Shown here: positions 23,032 to 34,325 of the stretch, one piece after another
Numbering within the stretch: position 1 is the first letter of the stretch
Layout: each line of letters starts with the position of its first letter
Assembly: GCA_021432635.1 (NCBI GenBank)
Contig: MU270032.1
Coordinates: 434,001-498,000, forward strand
Direction: 5' to 3'
Length of the DNA stretch: 64,000 nucleotides
DNA from: Thozetella sp. PMI_491
Lineage: Eukaryota; Ascomycota; Sordariomycetes; Chaetosphaeriales; Chaetosphaeriaceae
Translations under genes and position numbers: made by a program
The notes under the pieces: generated by a model
What the model saw: the letters and a program-made list of their open reading frames with translations, nothing else
What the model was told of the DNA's origin: nothing
The model's database searches: none

Positions 23032-23442
23032 TCAGCAGGACGGAGGAGCCTGAGCCCCATTGCGGCAGGTGTCCGACACCGTGATGTTACCACTGTAGTT
23101 GCATTGCCCCACGCCACACCATTCTATGTAGGAGAGACCCCTGCCGTTGCAGAGGAACAGGGCGTTATCAACCAGAGGGATGGGGTCCGGGCAGACCGGA
23201 ACCCCGCTGCCTTTAGCAACTGCAACAAGCTCAGACCTGTCGAAACCTAAGGAATAGCATCTGTTAGCTACAAATTCCGTATATCTATCACGATTTTTAT
23301 GTAATCTCAGGATAAGAAACAACGTGCCATTATTCTCCAGATCATATCCGCAGTAGAGAACACCGGGAACGCAAATAGCCACGGCCGAGGCGCCGGAGGC
23401 AGCCAGGACCATGGTGGCAGCGGCGGTAGCGAAGTTGACCAT
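23032..23442 (-). CDS. small secreted cysteine-rich protein with a likely GC-AG intron
   Basis: The start at 23442 (MVNFATAAATMVL) opens a signal peptide of about 20 residues with Ala-rich core. Two exons, 23442-23328 and 23246-23032, give 109 aa if an 81-nt GC-AG intron is removed. The intron has branch-like GCTAAC and acceptor CCTTAG, but no usable GT donor. Removing it yields YCGYDLENNGFDRSELVAV, which matches a recurring fungal secreted family (CxPGxxYCG...). The intron is a multiple of three without stops, so an unspliced 136-residue form is also possible. Eight cysteines follow the signal peptide, ending in PPSC. Function unknown; an effector role is possible. Confidence 0.75.
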   Translation of the reverse strand: MVNFATAAATMVLAASGASAVAICVPGVLYCGYDLENNGTLFLILRLHKNRDRYTEFVANRCYSLGFDRSELVAVAKGSGVPVCPDPIPLVDNALFLCNGRGLSYIEWCGVGQCNYSGNITVSDTCRNGAQAPPSC

Positions 23443-25333
23443 TTTGGAGAGTCTTTGGGACGATTTACAGATATTCAAGTTGAGGTTGGTTAAAGGGTTG
23501 AGTCGTGTTTTTCGGAGGGTGGCGGTGGTAGCTGGGCTCTCAAAACTATTCAAGCTGCTTCTTCCCGGATATTTATACACATCCGATGCCATTGTGGCCT
23601 TACACATTCAACAAAGGAACTACCAAACAGTCTGTAGACAATATTCAGGGGTCGCCCGAATTGGATATAACTGGCAGACGGCCCGTCCAGTCCGTTGCCA
23701 TCGACTTAGTTCCAGTCATCCGGCTATCAAATCCATCGTTTGAGGCAAGTTCTTGCCTGAAAGAGCTAAGACTGTATGTTTGACCAGAATGAAACTGATC
23801 CTGGCCTAGACAGATTGCTTCTTAGGCAGGGGGGCGGTCAACAGTCAGCTAGCTTCCGATTCGTCTCAACCAATACCACAAGCAGCTTACGAAGGATACG
23901 AGTCAGCTGTCAGCACCTTGGCGAATCAAGCGAGACGTAGTCTAAGCTCGAGAGAGTGTGAAGATGGCTTATTTGGTAATAGTACACCCTCTCTCACAAA
24001 TACGAGGTTGCTGCGAGGCTGCGCCGAGTATGCACAGTTGTGGTAAGTTGGTGTGCTCAGCTTGGGGTACCAAAGTGCTGTTCAACCTGGAATATTGGTT
24101 CCTACGGACTGCAAGGGCTATTTGACGGCCGAAAAGGTTTAGAATGTGCAACTTTCTAGCATGCTGTCTTACAAGCCGCTTGAGTTTCTTAAGCAGGGCG
24201 GCCAAGGAAAACTACGACGTCTTTCCACCAAATAGTAGCGCAACTCGAAGACGCCGTTTGCAACACACCGCTCTGCTTCCAAGGATATAAACGTAGTATC
24301 CATTCGAGTTTCCAGTTTAGTGGAACCTAGTTGCAGGTCGCTCTGGTGTGCGGGAAGCCACGTTCTCGGTCGCTTCTCGGGCCCGGGGCCTAATAAGCTG
24401 CAAGGGAACATCTGGTCCCATGCAATACTGTCCAATCTAAGCCTCCGGAACAGGTCCGACCCAGGCATTCAGGGCAGTGGGTCTCGCCACGTGCTAGAAA
24501 GAAACAAGCAGCTCGCACTTCGCACCCGTCGATGTGGGGGAGGCAGAAGAATTTAAAATGGTAGTATTGAGGGTGATGCAGTCGCATCACGAAGCTCCCA
24601 TGTATGCATGGTGCGGATCCAACCGTTTGCGCTATACGCGGGGAAGTACGGCACCAGCAGACCAGTGCGTGGGGGGCACTCGTGGCTAAGGCGTGTCAGC
24701 TCTGCCACTGCAGAGCCCAAGAAAATGTGCCGCCTCGCTACCGGGCTCCAGCGCGCCGGCAGGCTCACCCGGTAGGCCGGTGAGAACACTTTTGGGAAGG
24801 TGTCGGCCCGCGTGCTGGGGTTTGAGGGAGCTAATCGGTGCCGACAGGCATCGGGTAAGGCGCGAACGGCCACGCGCACGTGCCGGTCGAGGGCTGACAG
24901 GCGTGCCCGCTATTCGCCGCCAGGCGCCTTTCCGGTGTTTCGTGCCGACGACGCAGCCTCCTACCACACTTGCGAATCCCCGGGCGGTGGGATCCCTCGA
25001 GGCTATGCACCGAATGCTGAAACGCAACTCGCAGGTAACACGAATAACCATGGGCGTTTCTGTCAATAGTCTAGATGCCATGCGGCAACGACAAGGTATT
25101 CTTACCAAATTGGTGTAGATGCCAAAGGTAGAGGCTATAATTCGCAACCCGGCACAATAACACGCATGTTTCTAGACGAGCTCCCACGAAATGGACAGAG
25201 CCAATCTAATGCCTCCGTCATGAAATGTCTATATTTTGACTGCAGCTAAACGCATCAGGTTGTACGGCCCCCAAATTCAGACAACAGTTTTCACTTTCGC
25301 TACACAGACTGCACAAGCCAACGCACGCAAAAC
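23443..25333. other. about 1.9 kb without a supported gene
   Basis: Apart from the promoter of the secreted protein, I see only overlapping frames on both strands between 24550 and 25150. They lie in GC-rich DNA and show no motif. I checked for ribosomal DNA and transposase signatures by eye and saw none. Confidence 0.5.
23570..23577 (-). promoter_or_regulatory. TATA-like element before the small secreted protein gene
   Basis: TATAAATA on the minus strand about 130 bases upstream of the ATG at 23442. A reasonable core promoter candidate by sequence and distance only. Confidence 0.4.
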
Positions 25334-26335
25334 CTAGCCCCATAGGGTACCTTCCAGAAAGTCATTGTACCTCTTGCCATGCACAGTGGCAGAAGAAATG
25401 ATGGCGTCGAGCTGTGCCTTCTCCTCGGCCGAGAGCGTGACCGACTTGCTGTTCTCCTCCACCCGCGCTGCGGTCGTGGCCCCCGGGATGGGAATGATGG
25501 TACCGGCCTGTTCGCTGTTGGACACTGCACGCACCCAAGCGAGGGCCAGCTGCGCCGGCGTGACCTTCTTGGCGGCCGCCACCTCCTGTAGGCGCCGCAC
25601 GAGCGCAAAGTTCTTGTCCAAGTTTTCGCCCTGGAAGCGGTCCAGGAAGTGCCGGATATCGCCCGCGGGGATGTCGCTGGCGCTGCGAATCTGGCCCGTC
25701 AAGTACCCTCGGCCGAGCGGGGAGTAGGCAACAATGGGAACGCCGAGTCGCTTGGCCATGGCTGCCACGCCGTTGGTTAGGATCTCGCTGGTCCAGAGGG
25801 AGAATTCGACCTCGATCATGCTGATGGGGTGAATGGCGTGTGCCTTCTCGAGGGTAGCCGCCCCGACTTCGCTCAAGCCTACGCCGCCGATCTTGCCCTC
25901 CTTCACCAGCTCCCCGAGGGCGCCTAGGGTCTCGACGAGAGGCACCGACGCATCGGCGCGGGTCGGACCGAAGATGTCAATGGCCTTGGCGCCGCCGAGC
26001 ACGGCCAAGCAGTTCTCAACGCTCTTGCGGACACCGTCGCGGGTGTTGGTGGGCGCCAGCGTCTGCAGGTCCGCGCAGCCCTTGACGAAGAGCGTCACCT
26101 TGGCGGCGTTCTCGGGGTGTGCCTCGAAGTAGCGGCGGACCAGCTGCAGGCCGGCGGTGGGGTCGGGCTTCCCGTAGAACTCGCAGGTGGACCAGAATAC
26201 GGCGCCGTTGGCGATGGCAGCGGACATGGCGGCGAATGCTTGCTCATCTGGGGTCATGACGTCGCGCCAGGTCAGGCCCATTAGCCCGAATCCCGTGGCG
26301 CATGAGAGGCCGGCGAGGTTTGCGGTGGTCGACAT
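25334..26335 (-). CDS. aldo-keto reductase, pyridoxal-reductase (Plr1) type
   Basis: A single exon of 333 aa. It has the aldo-keto reductase barrel landmarks of the pyridoxal reductase/pyridoxine 4-dehydrogenase subgroup: NGAVFWSTCEFYG (catalytic Tyr region), IDIFGPTRAD, LVKEGKIGGVGLSEV, MIEVEFSLW, VAYSPLGRGYLTGQI, and the NADPH-binding IPIPGATTAARVEEN near the C-terminus. Members reduce pyridoxal or other aldehydes with NADPH. Coding sequence is GC-rich with strong third-position bias compared with the flanks. It is divergent from the Zn2Cys6 regulator gene at 27513, with about 1.2 kb between them, so shared control is possible. A role on cluster aldehydes rather than vitamin B6 cannot be excluded. 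Confidence 0.92.
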   Translation of the reverse strand: MSTTANLAGLSCATGFGLMGLTWRDVMTPDEQAFAAMSAAIANGAVFWSTCEFYGKPDPTAGLQLVRRYFEAHPENAAKVTLFVKGCADLQTLAPTNTRDGVRKSVENCLAVLGGAKAIDIFGPTRADASVPLVETLGALGELVKEGKIGGVGLSEVGAATLEKAHAIHPISMIEVEFSLWTSEILTNGVAAMAKRLGVPIVAYSPLGRGYLTGQIRSASDIPAGDIRHFLDRFQGENLDKNFALVRRLQEVAAAKKVTPAQLALAWVRAVSNSEQAGTIIPIPGATTAARVEENSKSVTLSAEEKAQLDAIISSATVHGKRYNDFLEGTLWG

Positions 26336-27512
26336 TTTCGGGCTTTCTTATTTGCGATAACTAGCTGGTCCAAACTAGGTGGTCTGGTTGAGATGGGCAA
26401 TAGGAAGAGTGGGGAGTAGGTTGTAGTAGATGAATGAGGCTATTGATGATGGAGAACTCGATCTCACATCTCCAGCGCGTCTATCCTTTATATCTCCTGG
26501 AGGTATCAGATGCTCGATCGTTGGATTAATGGTGTCGAGAGCTGAAACTATGAATACTCGGTCTTAGGAGAGCCACCGCACAGCCATGTTGGTCTTGGGG
26601 CGAAGGATGCCAGGTCAAGCCTCCGAAGCCACGACCGGTGCGGTGTTTACGGAGCGGAGGAGGGAGATCCCTCCTCGGAGCTTGTGAATATGATATCCTA
26701 CATCCGACAGTTTTTCTTGTTTTCTTACGACCGGTTCCTACTCCCGATCGCCTGCGCCCGAGTTCAGAGTGCTATGTGTCGATTATGATGCTCGAAGGTC
26801 GGAACTAGGCGTCTGGGTCTTTTTGGCATGCCTTACTCCGGTCCGCCAATCGGGGAGCCTGGAGCTGGGCACTCGGCCCCACACCAAGAAGACGGTTGGC
26901 CCACAAGTACAACCGAGGACACGGATCTACGCAGCAGCTCGAGGTACCTCGTGGCTTTAGAGGCGAGGACTGGTCAACTCCAGCCTGTGCAGGGCTCTTG
27001 AGAGAGATGATCAACCGGACAAACAACTTCAACTTCAACCAACTTTGAGTTCCTTCCGAGAAATTATTGCGCCTTGATGTTTCGCGGCGAGCGCATTATA
27101 CCATCATCGTCCGTTGCCCGCTTCATCGCTATGTTAGTTCCTCCGTGTCCCTGCGACCGAAGCCCCGCCATCGCACAAACGAGTCCGCCATGAAAGTCGA
27201 AGACGAAAGCGACCAAGATCGCCCCAACCGCACGGGAATCATGGAAAGAGTATCACAGATGTCGCGGGGCCGAAGCAGCGGTAGCGGTGATCTATCATAT
27301 CAGGTAAGCCGCATCATACGTCCTTTTTTTTTGCCACGTCTGTCTTTGTGGCAGGGACGGCATCTAGAGTAACACATTTGCGGACATAGCAGCCGGCCCC
27401 ACCAAACCACGGAACATGGAGCACGAAGTTGCGCTCCGGGTCCGAGATTGGCCACCTCCAGCAGCTCCGCCCGCCCCAACGCCCCCGCCCCCGGAGAGCG
27501 CACATCGCGAGA
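26336..27512. other. divergent promoter region between AKR and Zn2Cys6 regulator
   Basis: About 1.2 kb between two diverging start codons. No gene is supported. A plus-strand frame just before 27300 ends in a possible donor and could belong to the regulator's 5' untranslated region. Confidence 0.55.
26486..26492 (-). promoter_or_regulatory. TATA-like element before the AKR gene
   Basis: TATAAAG on the minus strand about 155 bases upstream of the AKR start codon. Candidate core promoter. Confidence 0.4.
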
Positions 27513-30015
27513 ATGGTCGACCCGAGCCCCGACGAACCAGGCGCCGGCCTCAGCGCCGGCTCGCTGAAGCCCTCGCGAAAGCGCGTCGTGTTCTCGTGCG
27601 CGCTGTGCCGCGCGGGCAAGTTCAAATGCGACCGCAAGTCGCCGTGCTCGCAGTGTGCGCGCCGCGGCCTGGCCGCCGGCGACTGCGTTTATGCGCCGCT
27701 GCCCGAGAAGATGCGCAAGTCGCGGAGCATGGCAGCGCGAGTCAAGGAGCTGGAGGGCACTGTCCGTACGCTGATGAGCGAATCCGGCGCGCCGCCGCTG
27801 GCTACCACCAAGGAGCCCCGGACCGGCCGGGTCGTGTTCGGGGAGGAGGGCAAGGGCACCTACGTCGGGGCCACTCACTTCATGACCATCCTGGATGATG
27901 TGAGTACTATGGTTTTGCTCCACTGGCAGTTATTGGCGATGTTCGGGATCCTAAGAGACGAATCACTCCGTAGCTAGAAGACCTGAAGCAGTTCTTCGAT
28001 GAATCTGATCCCGAGGAGGACGGTGCAGGGAGCCCCCAAGCCGTCCCCGGGTCTGTGGCGGAGATGTGGATGCTATCTGACAGCGCCCCAAGAAGCCGTG
28101 AAGACATCCTCGCCCTCTTTCCGCCACTGCAGGTCCTCAATAGCCTCATCATGCGGTATTTCGCATGGCATTCGCCTTCATCAAGTATTCCACGGCTCTG
28201 CCATTCTTGTCACCGCGCGACCCAGAACTAACCAAGCTACAGGCGTTATCCATCGACCAACCTTCAACCACCAGGTCAGTCGAGCAGGATCTACGCTTGA
28301 AGAGGGCAGCTAACGAGGGAGCCGCTTCTAGTACCACGCTTTTCGCAAAGACCGCATGCAGGCCAGCTACGAGTTCCTCGCCCTCCTATTCATGGTTCTA
28401 GCGGAAGCCACCCTCTTCGCCATCTTCTCCGGGCCGCAGGAGCTCTCTGCCCAGGACCCTGTTCCGCTCATGGAGCGCTTCCGATCGTACCGCACCGGCG
28501 GCGTGTGGGCCCTTTCCGCGGCCGACTACACCTCTCCCAGCCTCCATACGATCCCGCCGCTGCTGTTGCATCTCGAAGCTGAGTTCGTGCTCAGCCGCTC
28601 TACTCCGATGCGCTGCTACCTGCTGAGCTCGACTTGCATCCGCCTCATGCTGCGCTTGGGCCTCCATCGCGACCCCGGCCGCCTGCCCAACATCAGCGTC
28701 TTCTCCGGGGAGATGCGCCGGCGCATGTGGCACTTTGGGCTGCAGATCGACATGCTTGTCAGCTTCCAGATGGGCCTCCCGAGCATGATCCACGGCGTGG
28801 ACAGCGACACCCGGCTGCCGCGGAACTTGAAGGACGACGACTTCGGCGAGGACACGGCCGAACTGCCGCCGGAGCGGCCCCACGACGAGCAGGGCCCGCT
28901 GACATACTTCATATGGAAGACTAACCTCGGTAAAGTGTTTTGCATGATCGCGAAGCAAACCAACTCGATCGCCGAGGCGCCCGATGCTGAGGTCATGCGC
29001 CTCGACGGTATGCTGAGGGACGTCTGGCGACAGGTGCCTTCGTTCCTGAAGGTGCGGCCGCTGGAGGAATGCGTCACCGACGAACCGCTCCTAGTGGTCG
29101 AGCGCTTCAGCCTCGGTTCCATATTCCACAAGGCCCTGTGCGTCCTGCATCGCCGGCACCTCCTCCAGAGCGCCGCCACTCCTGAGCACAACTTCTCGCG
29201 CTCGGCCTGCCTCCGCGCCGCCCTCGTGCTCCTGGACTACCAGAAGATGAACTACGAAGCGACAAGGCCGGGTAGCATGCTCGCCCAGTATGTCTGGTTC
29301 TTGCGCCCCATTGTATTGGGCGACTTCTTGCTCGCTGCCATGATCGTCTACATCTCGTTGCGAACCAGAAGTTACCCGGAAGGCTTCGAGGACAAGGACA
29401 AGCTGCCCAGCAAAGAGGATTTATATCGTTTACTCGCGCAATCCGGCTACATATGGGCCATGCTCGCCGAAACAGAGCCCGGGTACGGGAAGCCCGCGAG
29501 CATCCTTGCCAGGATGGTAGCAAAGGTCCAACCGCGACCGGGAGCTCCCGAGGAGCAAAACGGAACTTCCATAATGGTGCGAGAGAAGCACCCCAAAGGA
29601 ACGCCTGTGATAGCTTCTTTGGCTTCCTTAGAAGACAGCTCGACTGACCAGTCGATCACCATTCCGAATTTGATTCCATCTAGCTCTCAGTCATGGTACA
29701 CACCACCAGTATCCGCTGACGATACTATGGCAGATGGATTTGACGCAGCTTGGCTGTCGTTCAGCGACAGCTCCTCGATCGATTGGGTATACCATCACAG
29801 TCTTTATAATTCTTATACGTACAAGAATCGCTAACCTAGCTTGCTAGCAAATAATCGACGAAGCCATGCGGGTGCCCGATCCGGTCGGTATAGACATGCC
29901 AGGGCAGTGGGCAGAGCTGCCACTGTTTTCCGACCAGAGTCGGCAATCTGAGAGTCTCGACAGGTTATACGCCGGCCTAGACAGCAGCATGATGGACTCC
30001 ATTCGTCTAGAATAA
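27513..30015 (+). CDS. Zn2Cys6 transcription factor with fungal-specific middle domain
   Basis: Five exons, 27513-27899, 27974-28184, 28243-28274, 28332-29786 and 29848-30015, give 750 aa. The zinc cluster sits at residues 29-58 (Cys 29, 32, 39, 45, 48, 58). A short coiled linker (MAARVKELEGTVRTL) follows, then the fungal_trans domain with IHRPTFNHQYHAF at its start and the RLGLHRDP and MRRRMWHFGLQIDML blocks. The 32-nt third exon is needed to join the RPTFN motif in frame. The last exon is inferred: splicing at SSSIDW removes an early stop and adds a 55-residue acidic tail, while without it the protein ends at 29834. It is nuclear, DNA-binding, and probably regulates nearby genes. It converges with the next regulator gene. 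Confidence 0.9.
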
Positions 30016-30327
30016 GTGTGGGATACCGTGGAAGCGAATACATTCTTGCATGTCACTATAAACCCCAAGATCCTGAGTTGGGTCCATATAGCTCCAAGCC
30101 AGGGAGTTGTCCATTGCACAGCCAAAAAGGCGTACGCTCATCTCTGCAGAATATGCCTGGAAAATCCGGAAATGGAATTAGTATACAGTTGAACCCACGA
30201 TATCCTTCCTTTTCATTCTGTTCCCATAGATTCGGTGTCCTACACAATAGGAGACGGCACTGATATCCTGTCGGTTCGCAACCGCGAATAGTAGCCACGA
30301 ATAGTCGCACTTAAGTAGACCTCTTGA
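30016..30327. other. short spacer between convergent regulator genes
   Basis: About 310 bases between the stop codons of two convergent regulator genes. Nothing else seen. Confidence 0.6.
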
Positions 30328-32063
30328 TCAAACATGTTGCGGAAGACCACCTGACTGCATGGCCAGTCTGTCGCCCAACGCGATTAGCTTGGCATACGTC
30401 TGTCTACCCGGCTCGTCGTGCACTCGGCGTATCCATAGGACCTCTTCCAACTGGCTGCTCGCGCCGGCCCACGATAATGATGCGCCAAGGAGCGAGCGGG
30501 CCACATCGTTCCACTTCCTCACCAGCCACTCCTCGGCCTCCGGCTCCAGGATTGACATGGCGGCAATGGTGAGGACCCAAAAGGTTATAACGCGCAGCTG
30601 CGGCGTCGATGGCTCGAGGGCGCCACATGCATTCCGTAGACTGTTGGTCAGGTAGGGATACAACTGGCCCTTGGCCCGGTTGTCGGGCACGCGGAACATG
30701 GTGATGGCGAGGAACGCGAGCAGGCCGAGCCGGACGCACTCAGAAACGGTATCTTGCAGCGAGTCCTTGAGCGCGATGAGTCGAGTCTGTATGGACTCGT
30801 GGAAGGGCTGGAATGCGGACGACTGGAGTAGCTTATACTGTGTCCAATGCTTGTTGATGCGGCCCACGGCCTCCTGCGCATCCGCGAGGACGGAGCCTAA
30901 CTTGGGATCCACTACCTCAGTTAATGATGATGGCAGCCATGGGACGAATGCCGCCACGGAAGCAGGAGCTTCGACATAGCTGGCACTATATGTCTCGGAA
31001 TTGCTGTGTGCATCTTCGGCTTTGGCTGCAATGGGGCATGTTCCCCGGGCTAGTGCACTCGCGAGTTCGAGACTAAACCGCAATCAGCTTCAGTTGCAGA
31101 ACGAACGGGGCCAGCACAGCCCGTGTCCATATCTCGTGGGGGGACCGACCAGTGTAATTGGTATTGGATGTACGGCCGCTGCAGCAAAAAGCGCTTGCCA
31201 CCTCGGCGGCGGATCACTTGGCGGGTGGCACGGATGTGGGCGATGAGCTCGTCATGGCGGCCGAACCAGATGGCGATGTGGGCGAGGCAATTGATGATGT
31301 AGAGGGTGGTGTCGACGAGCCACTCCTCTGGTTCCTCGGACAGGCGTGCGTTGAGCAGGGCAATGGTGGCTCGGTGGTGCATGTAGGTGGTAGCGCTGAA
31401 GGGCTGTTGCTGCATGTGCTCGGTGAAGGCCGAGACGACGAAGCGTACCGCCTGCCGGAACGGCACTTCTTGGGAGACTAGTTCGTGCAAGCTCAGGTGG
31501 GTTCTTAGATCGTCAAAGTATATGTGTGGTGAGGCGGGATAGATTGCAGTCTTGACATATTCAAAAGTATATGCTGCGCCGGACGCGCTCAGCGTCATGC
31601 GTCAGCCGAGTATCCTGTGGTTGCGAAGATGCAACCGGGGGTGCTTCGACTCTAGTCACTCACCAGTAGACAGGAGCTCTCGAGGATACATGGGCGACTC
31701 TACGTGGAGGAACTGGACTATTTCCCCGTCTAACTTCAGGCGAGATGGCATCTGCAGGGCCCTCGCGGCTTCCGACGAGCCCCCGTCCGACGAACCGCCT
31801 TCGCCGGGATAATTGCCATCCTCTCCAGGGGGCCCTGCGTGCATAGGAATGCCTGCGTCGGCCTCAGCGTCGTCGTGTGGCCTCGCCTCTGCCTGGTTGG
31901 CCTTCGAGAGGCGAGCGGCCCGTCGTGCAGCCCCAAGCGATCGTCGCGAGTTCGGCTTCTTGTTCTTGCCTTGCATGCAGTGGCTGCGGATGCGGTCCCG
32001 GTCCGTCTTGTTGATTCTCCCGCTGTCGCTCTCAGCGAGGACAAAGGTAAATTGGCCGGCCAT
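30328..32063 (-). CDS. fungal-specific regulator-like protein lacking a zinc cluster
   Basis: Three exons, 32063-31664, 31573-31150 and 31072-30328, give 522 aa. It starts MAGQFTFVLAESDSGRINKTDR, then a basic stretch (RIRSHCMQGKNKKPNSRRSLG) and a Pro/Gly/Glu-rich linker. The rest is helical, resembling the fungal_trans_2/DUF3468 region of proteins often named 'tachykinin family' in Fusarium, including the YPRELLSTAYTFEYVK block and the EEPEEWLVDTTLYIINCLA block. No Cys cluster is present, so DNA binding, if any, must use the basic segment. The start is the ATG at 32063, since the frame upstream has only a GTG. The join at exon 2/3 is the least certain. The role in regulation is inferred from family resemblance. 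Confidence 0.78.
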
Positions 32064-32911
32064 CTTGGACTGCCGAGGCCCATCCACCCGATTAGGAAAG
32101 AAAAGTGGTTAGAAGGCACGATCGATGGGACGTCGGCTAGAAAAGGCGACTCGTCTTTTACTGCAGCGGAGACCAGTTGAACCGCGTGGGTGGATAGCGC
32201 TCCCTTTTGACAAATCTAGGGTGTCGTCACACAAGACTAGTTCCTTCCGGGCGGGTCAGTGAGGCCCCCACTCGACCACATTATGCTCCATATCGGGTAT
32301 AGCGCAGCGACAGGGTGCATGTAGCGTTGCCCCATCCTCAACCACGTCGAAACTCGAAAGTGGGTGTGAGTAAGCTCGGCCGCCAGGCGTCCCCCTTCCC
32401 AATACGCAGCGGCACAGCTGCCAGTGCCTTCAGACTCCTTCGATATTGATGGCATGCACGGGCGAGATTGGACATTCCATGCCAAGATACGGGCCCACCA
32501 GCCATACTTTCTTTGGATCCTGTCGGTAGTTGCGGAGAATCTAAAATAGGTATGCTTAGTAGGCAAAGGAAAGTCAGGTACCTACCTACCTTACATACCA
32601 TAACCACATCTGCTCCATTGCGTATCGGAGCATAATCCGACCCGGGCTACGCAATCTTTGTAAGAAAGCCAACGGCGACTCTTGAACGCCCAGTAGATCC
32701 TCAGAGTTCCCCACCGCAATAATACTGCTCCCAAGGTCTACCGTCGCGCGCGCAAAGATCATCCAGACGTGCACTTTAGTGAAATAGCCAAGCTAGTTGC
32801 ATCGAATATCTATGTAGCTATCTAGGCAACTAGTTAAGTGCCAATATACGAATCTATCGTGCTAGCCGCATCTTCCTATGCCTCGCTCCACCCTTGCTCC
32901 ACGACTATGTC
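32064..32911. other. intergenic, no gene supported
   Basis: About 850 bases. Two protein-like minus-strand frames (32237-32607 and 32586-32774) resemble exons but match no family I know and I could not link them. A TACCTACCTACC run lies near 32578. Confidence 0.45.
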
Positions 32912-34004
32912 TTAGTTCCCGTTTCCGAGGATGCACAGCCGGACCGATTCGTCGAACCCAAAGAAGCCATCCTTGCCTACGGCCTTGAGAAGCTCGACCT
33001 CCCGGGTGGTTTCGACTGTGGCCACTGGTACCTTCGGGCTCTCCTCCTTAGGCGGCAGCTTGTTTTCGGGGACGAGTTTGTTCAACACATCTACCATGCG
33101 GTTGAAGTCAAAGGACTCGCCCAACGCTAGGAGCCGCTCACCACGGCAGCCATCCACTGTCAATGCGGCAAGGTGCAGAAGCCCGTTGTCTTCGATATTG
33201 ACAAAGTTTGTCGGGCTGACGGTCTGGATAAACCCGACCGCGAACGGGTGGCTGACCAGCATGCCGTGGACTACCTGGTTCGAGCTCGAGAGGAGCTCCG
33301 GGTGGAGCACCTCTCCAATGTTGAGGCCAGGAATGACCGTGTTAAGGACGAAGCCCGGCTTCTCTTCCTCCATAAACTCCCAGCAGGCTCTCTCGGCCGA
33401 GATCTTGCTCGCCACGTAAATGGCGGCAGCCTTGTCCTCGGTGTGGGGCTCCGCCCAGGCGTAGCTTACGATGCCATCTGCGTTCGGGTTCCAGGACTTG
33501 CCGTTGATGACGCCCGGCTCCGTGAGCGACGGCAGCACTGCCTGGCTCGATGTGAAGACGAACCGCTTGACTGATGCGGTCTTCGCGGCGCTCTTGAGCA
33601 AGTTGGTGGCGAGGTCGACACTCGGAGGAATGACGAGATTAGGATCCGCCGAGAAGGATGCATCGCTGGCCACGTGAACGATGCCCGCGCAGCCCTCCAC
33701 GGCCTGGTCGAGGGAGCCCGGCTGGACCATGTCGGCAACTAATACAGTAGAGATGCAGTCGGCGCCATACTGCTTCTGCAGTACTTCGCTAAGCAATGCG
33801 CCCTTCTCGGCGTTGCGCACAGGAGCGCGGACTTTGTATCCGGCCTTGATGAGCTCTTTCGCGACGCCGGAACCGACACAGCCGGTCGCTCCTGTGCTAG
33901 TGGTTGTCAGCGTGGATAAGCTAGGTGTGTCTCGGCCTGCTTTGATGGGAGGGGCCAGCCTACACGAGAACCAGAGAGCCCTTGGGGATAGCGGGAGCAG
34001 ACAT
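32912..34004 (-). CDS. GRE2-type aldehyde/ketone reductase (extended SDR)
   Basis: Two exons, 34004-33964 and 33896-32912, give 341 aa. Splicing with donor GTAGGC and acceptor CACTAG restores the NADP-binding motif VTGATGCVGSG at about residues 14-24. The catalytic YxxxK reads YVASK, after the conserved FTSSQAVL stretch that carries the catalytic Ser region. Fungal relatives are NADPH-dependent methylglyoxal/aldehyde reductases and aldehyde reductase II. It would reduce a carbonyl to an alcohol in the cytosol. It lies head-to-tail, on the same strand, downstream of the gentisate dioxygenase gene (1.0 kb away), and shares its surroundings with an ALDH and an ADH, so it may act on the same aromatic aldehyde. 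Its promoter has an imperfect tandem duplication. Confidence 0.9.
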
Positions 34005-34126
34005 TGCGGCGTCGTATGATGCGAAGGACTTTTGTGCTGAGGGGGTGATGCGCCGAGGGAGCGGGATATGTGACTTGCTGATGCTGGACAAACTGCTCGA
34101 GGCGAGGAAAGAGGATGTGTTGGGGG

Positions 34127-34133
34127 CTTTATA
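34127..34133 (-). promoter_or_regulatory. TATA-like element before the GRE2-type reductase gene
   Basis: TATAAAG on the minus strand about 125 bases upstream of the ATG at 34004. Confidence 0.4.
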
Positions 34134-34168
34134 TCTTCCGTGTGAATCGCTGCGACCTGCCGCTGGCT

Positions 34169-34325
34169 TGAGTAACCCAGAGCACCTCCTCGCCCCGAAT
34201 AGACAACATCGACATGTCCTATGTCTGTATTACCAATCGAGATTGTTTGAGCAGCCCAGAGCATTTCCCTATCCTGAATAGATAAAGACGAAAAGTCCGA
34301 TGCCTGCCTGTATTAGCAATCGATT
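34169..34325. repeat. imperfect tandem duplication of about 79 bp in a promoter
   Basis: Two consecutive copies share TGAG, CCCAGAGCA, GAATAGA and CTGTATTA-CAATCGA in the same order. The copies begin near 34169 and 34248. Several differences are C-to-T between copy 1 and copy 2. The array lies just upstream of the TATA-like element of the GRE2-type reductase gene. Confidence 0.75.

Noticed and set aside
24553-25147. Overlapping Arg/Pro/Ala-rich frames that at first looked like rRNA or a decayed element
   Set aside because: No conserved rRNA core sequence, no terminal repeats and no domain motif on either strand.
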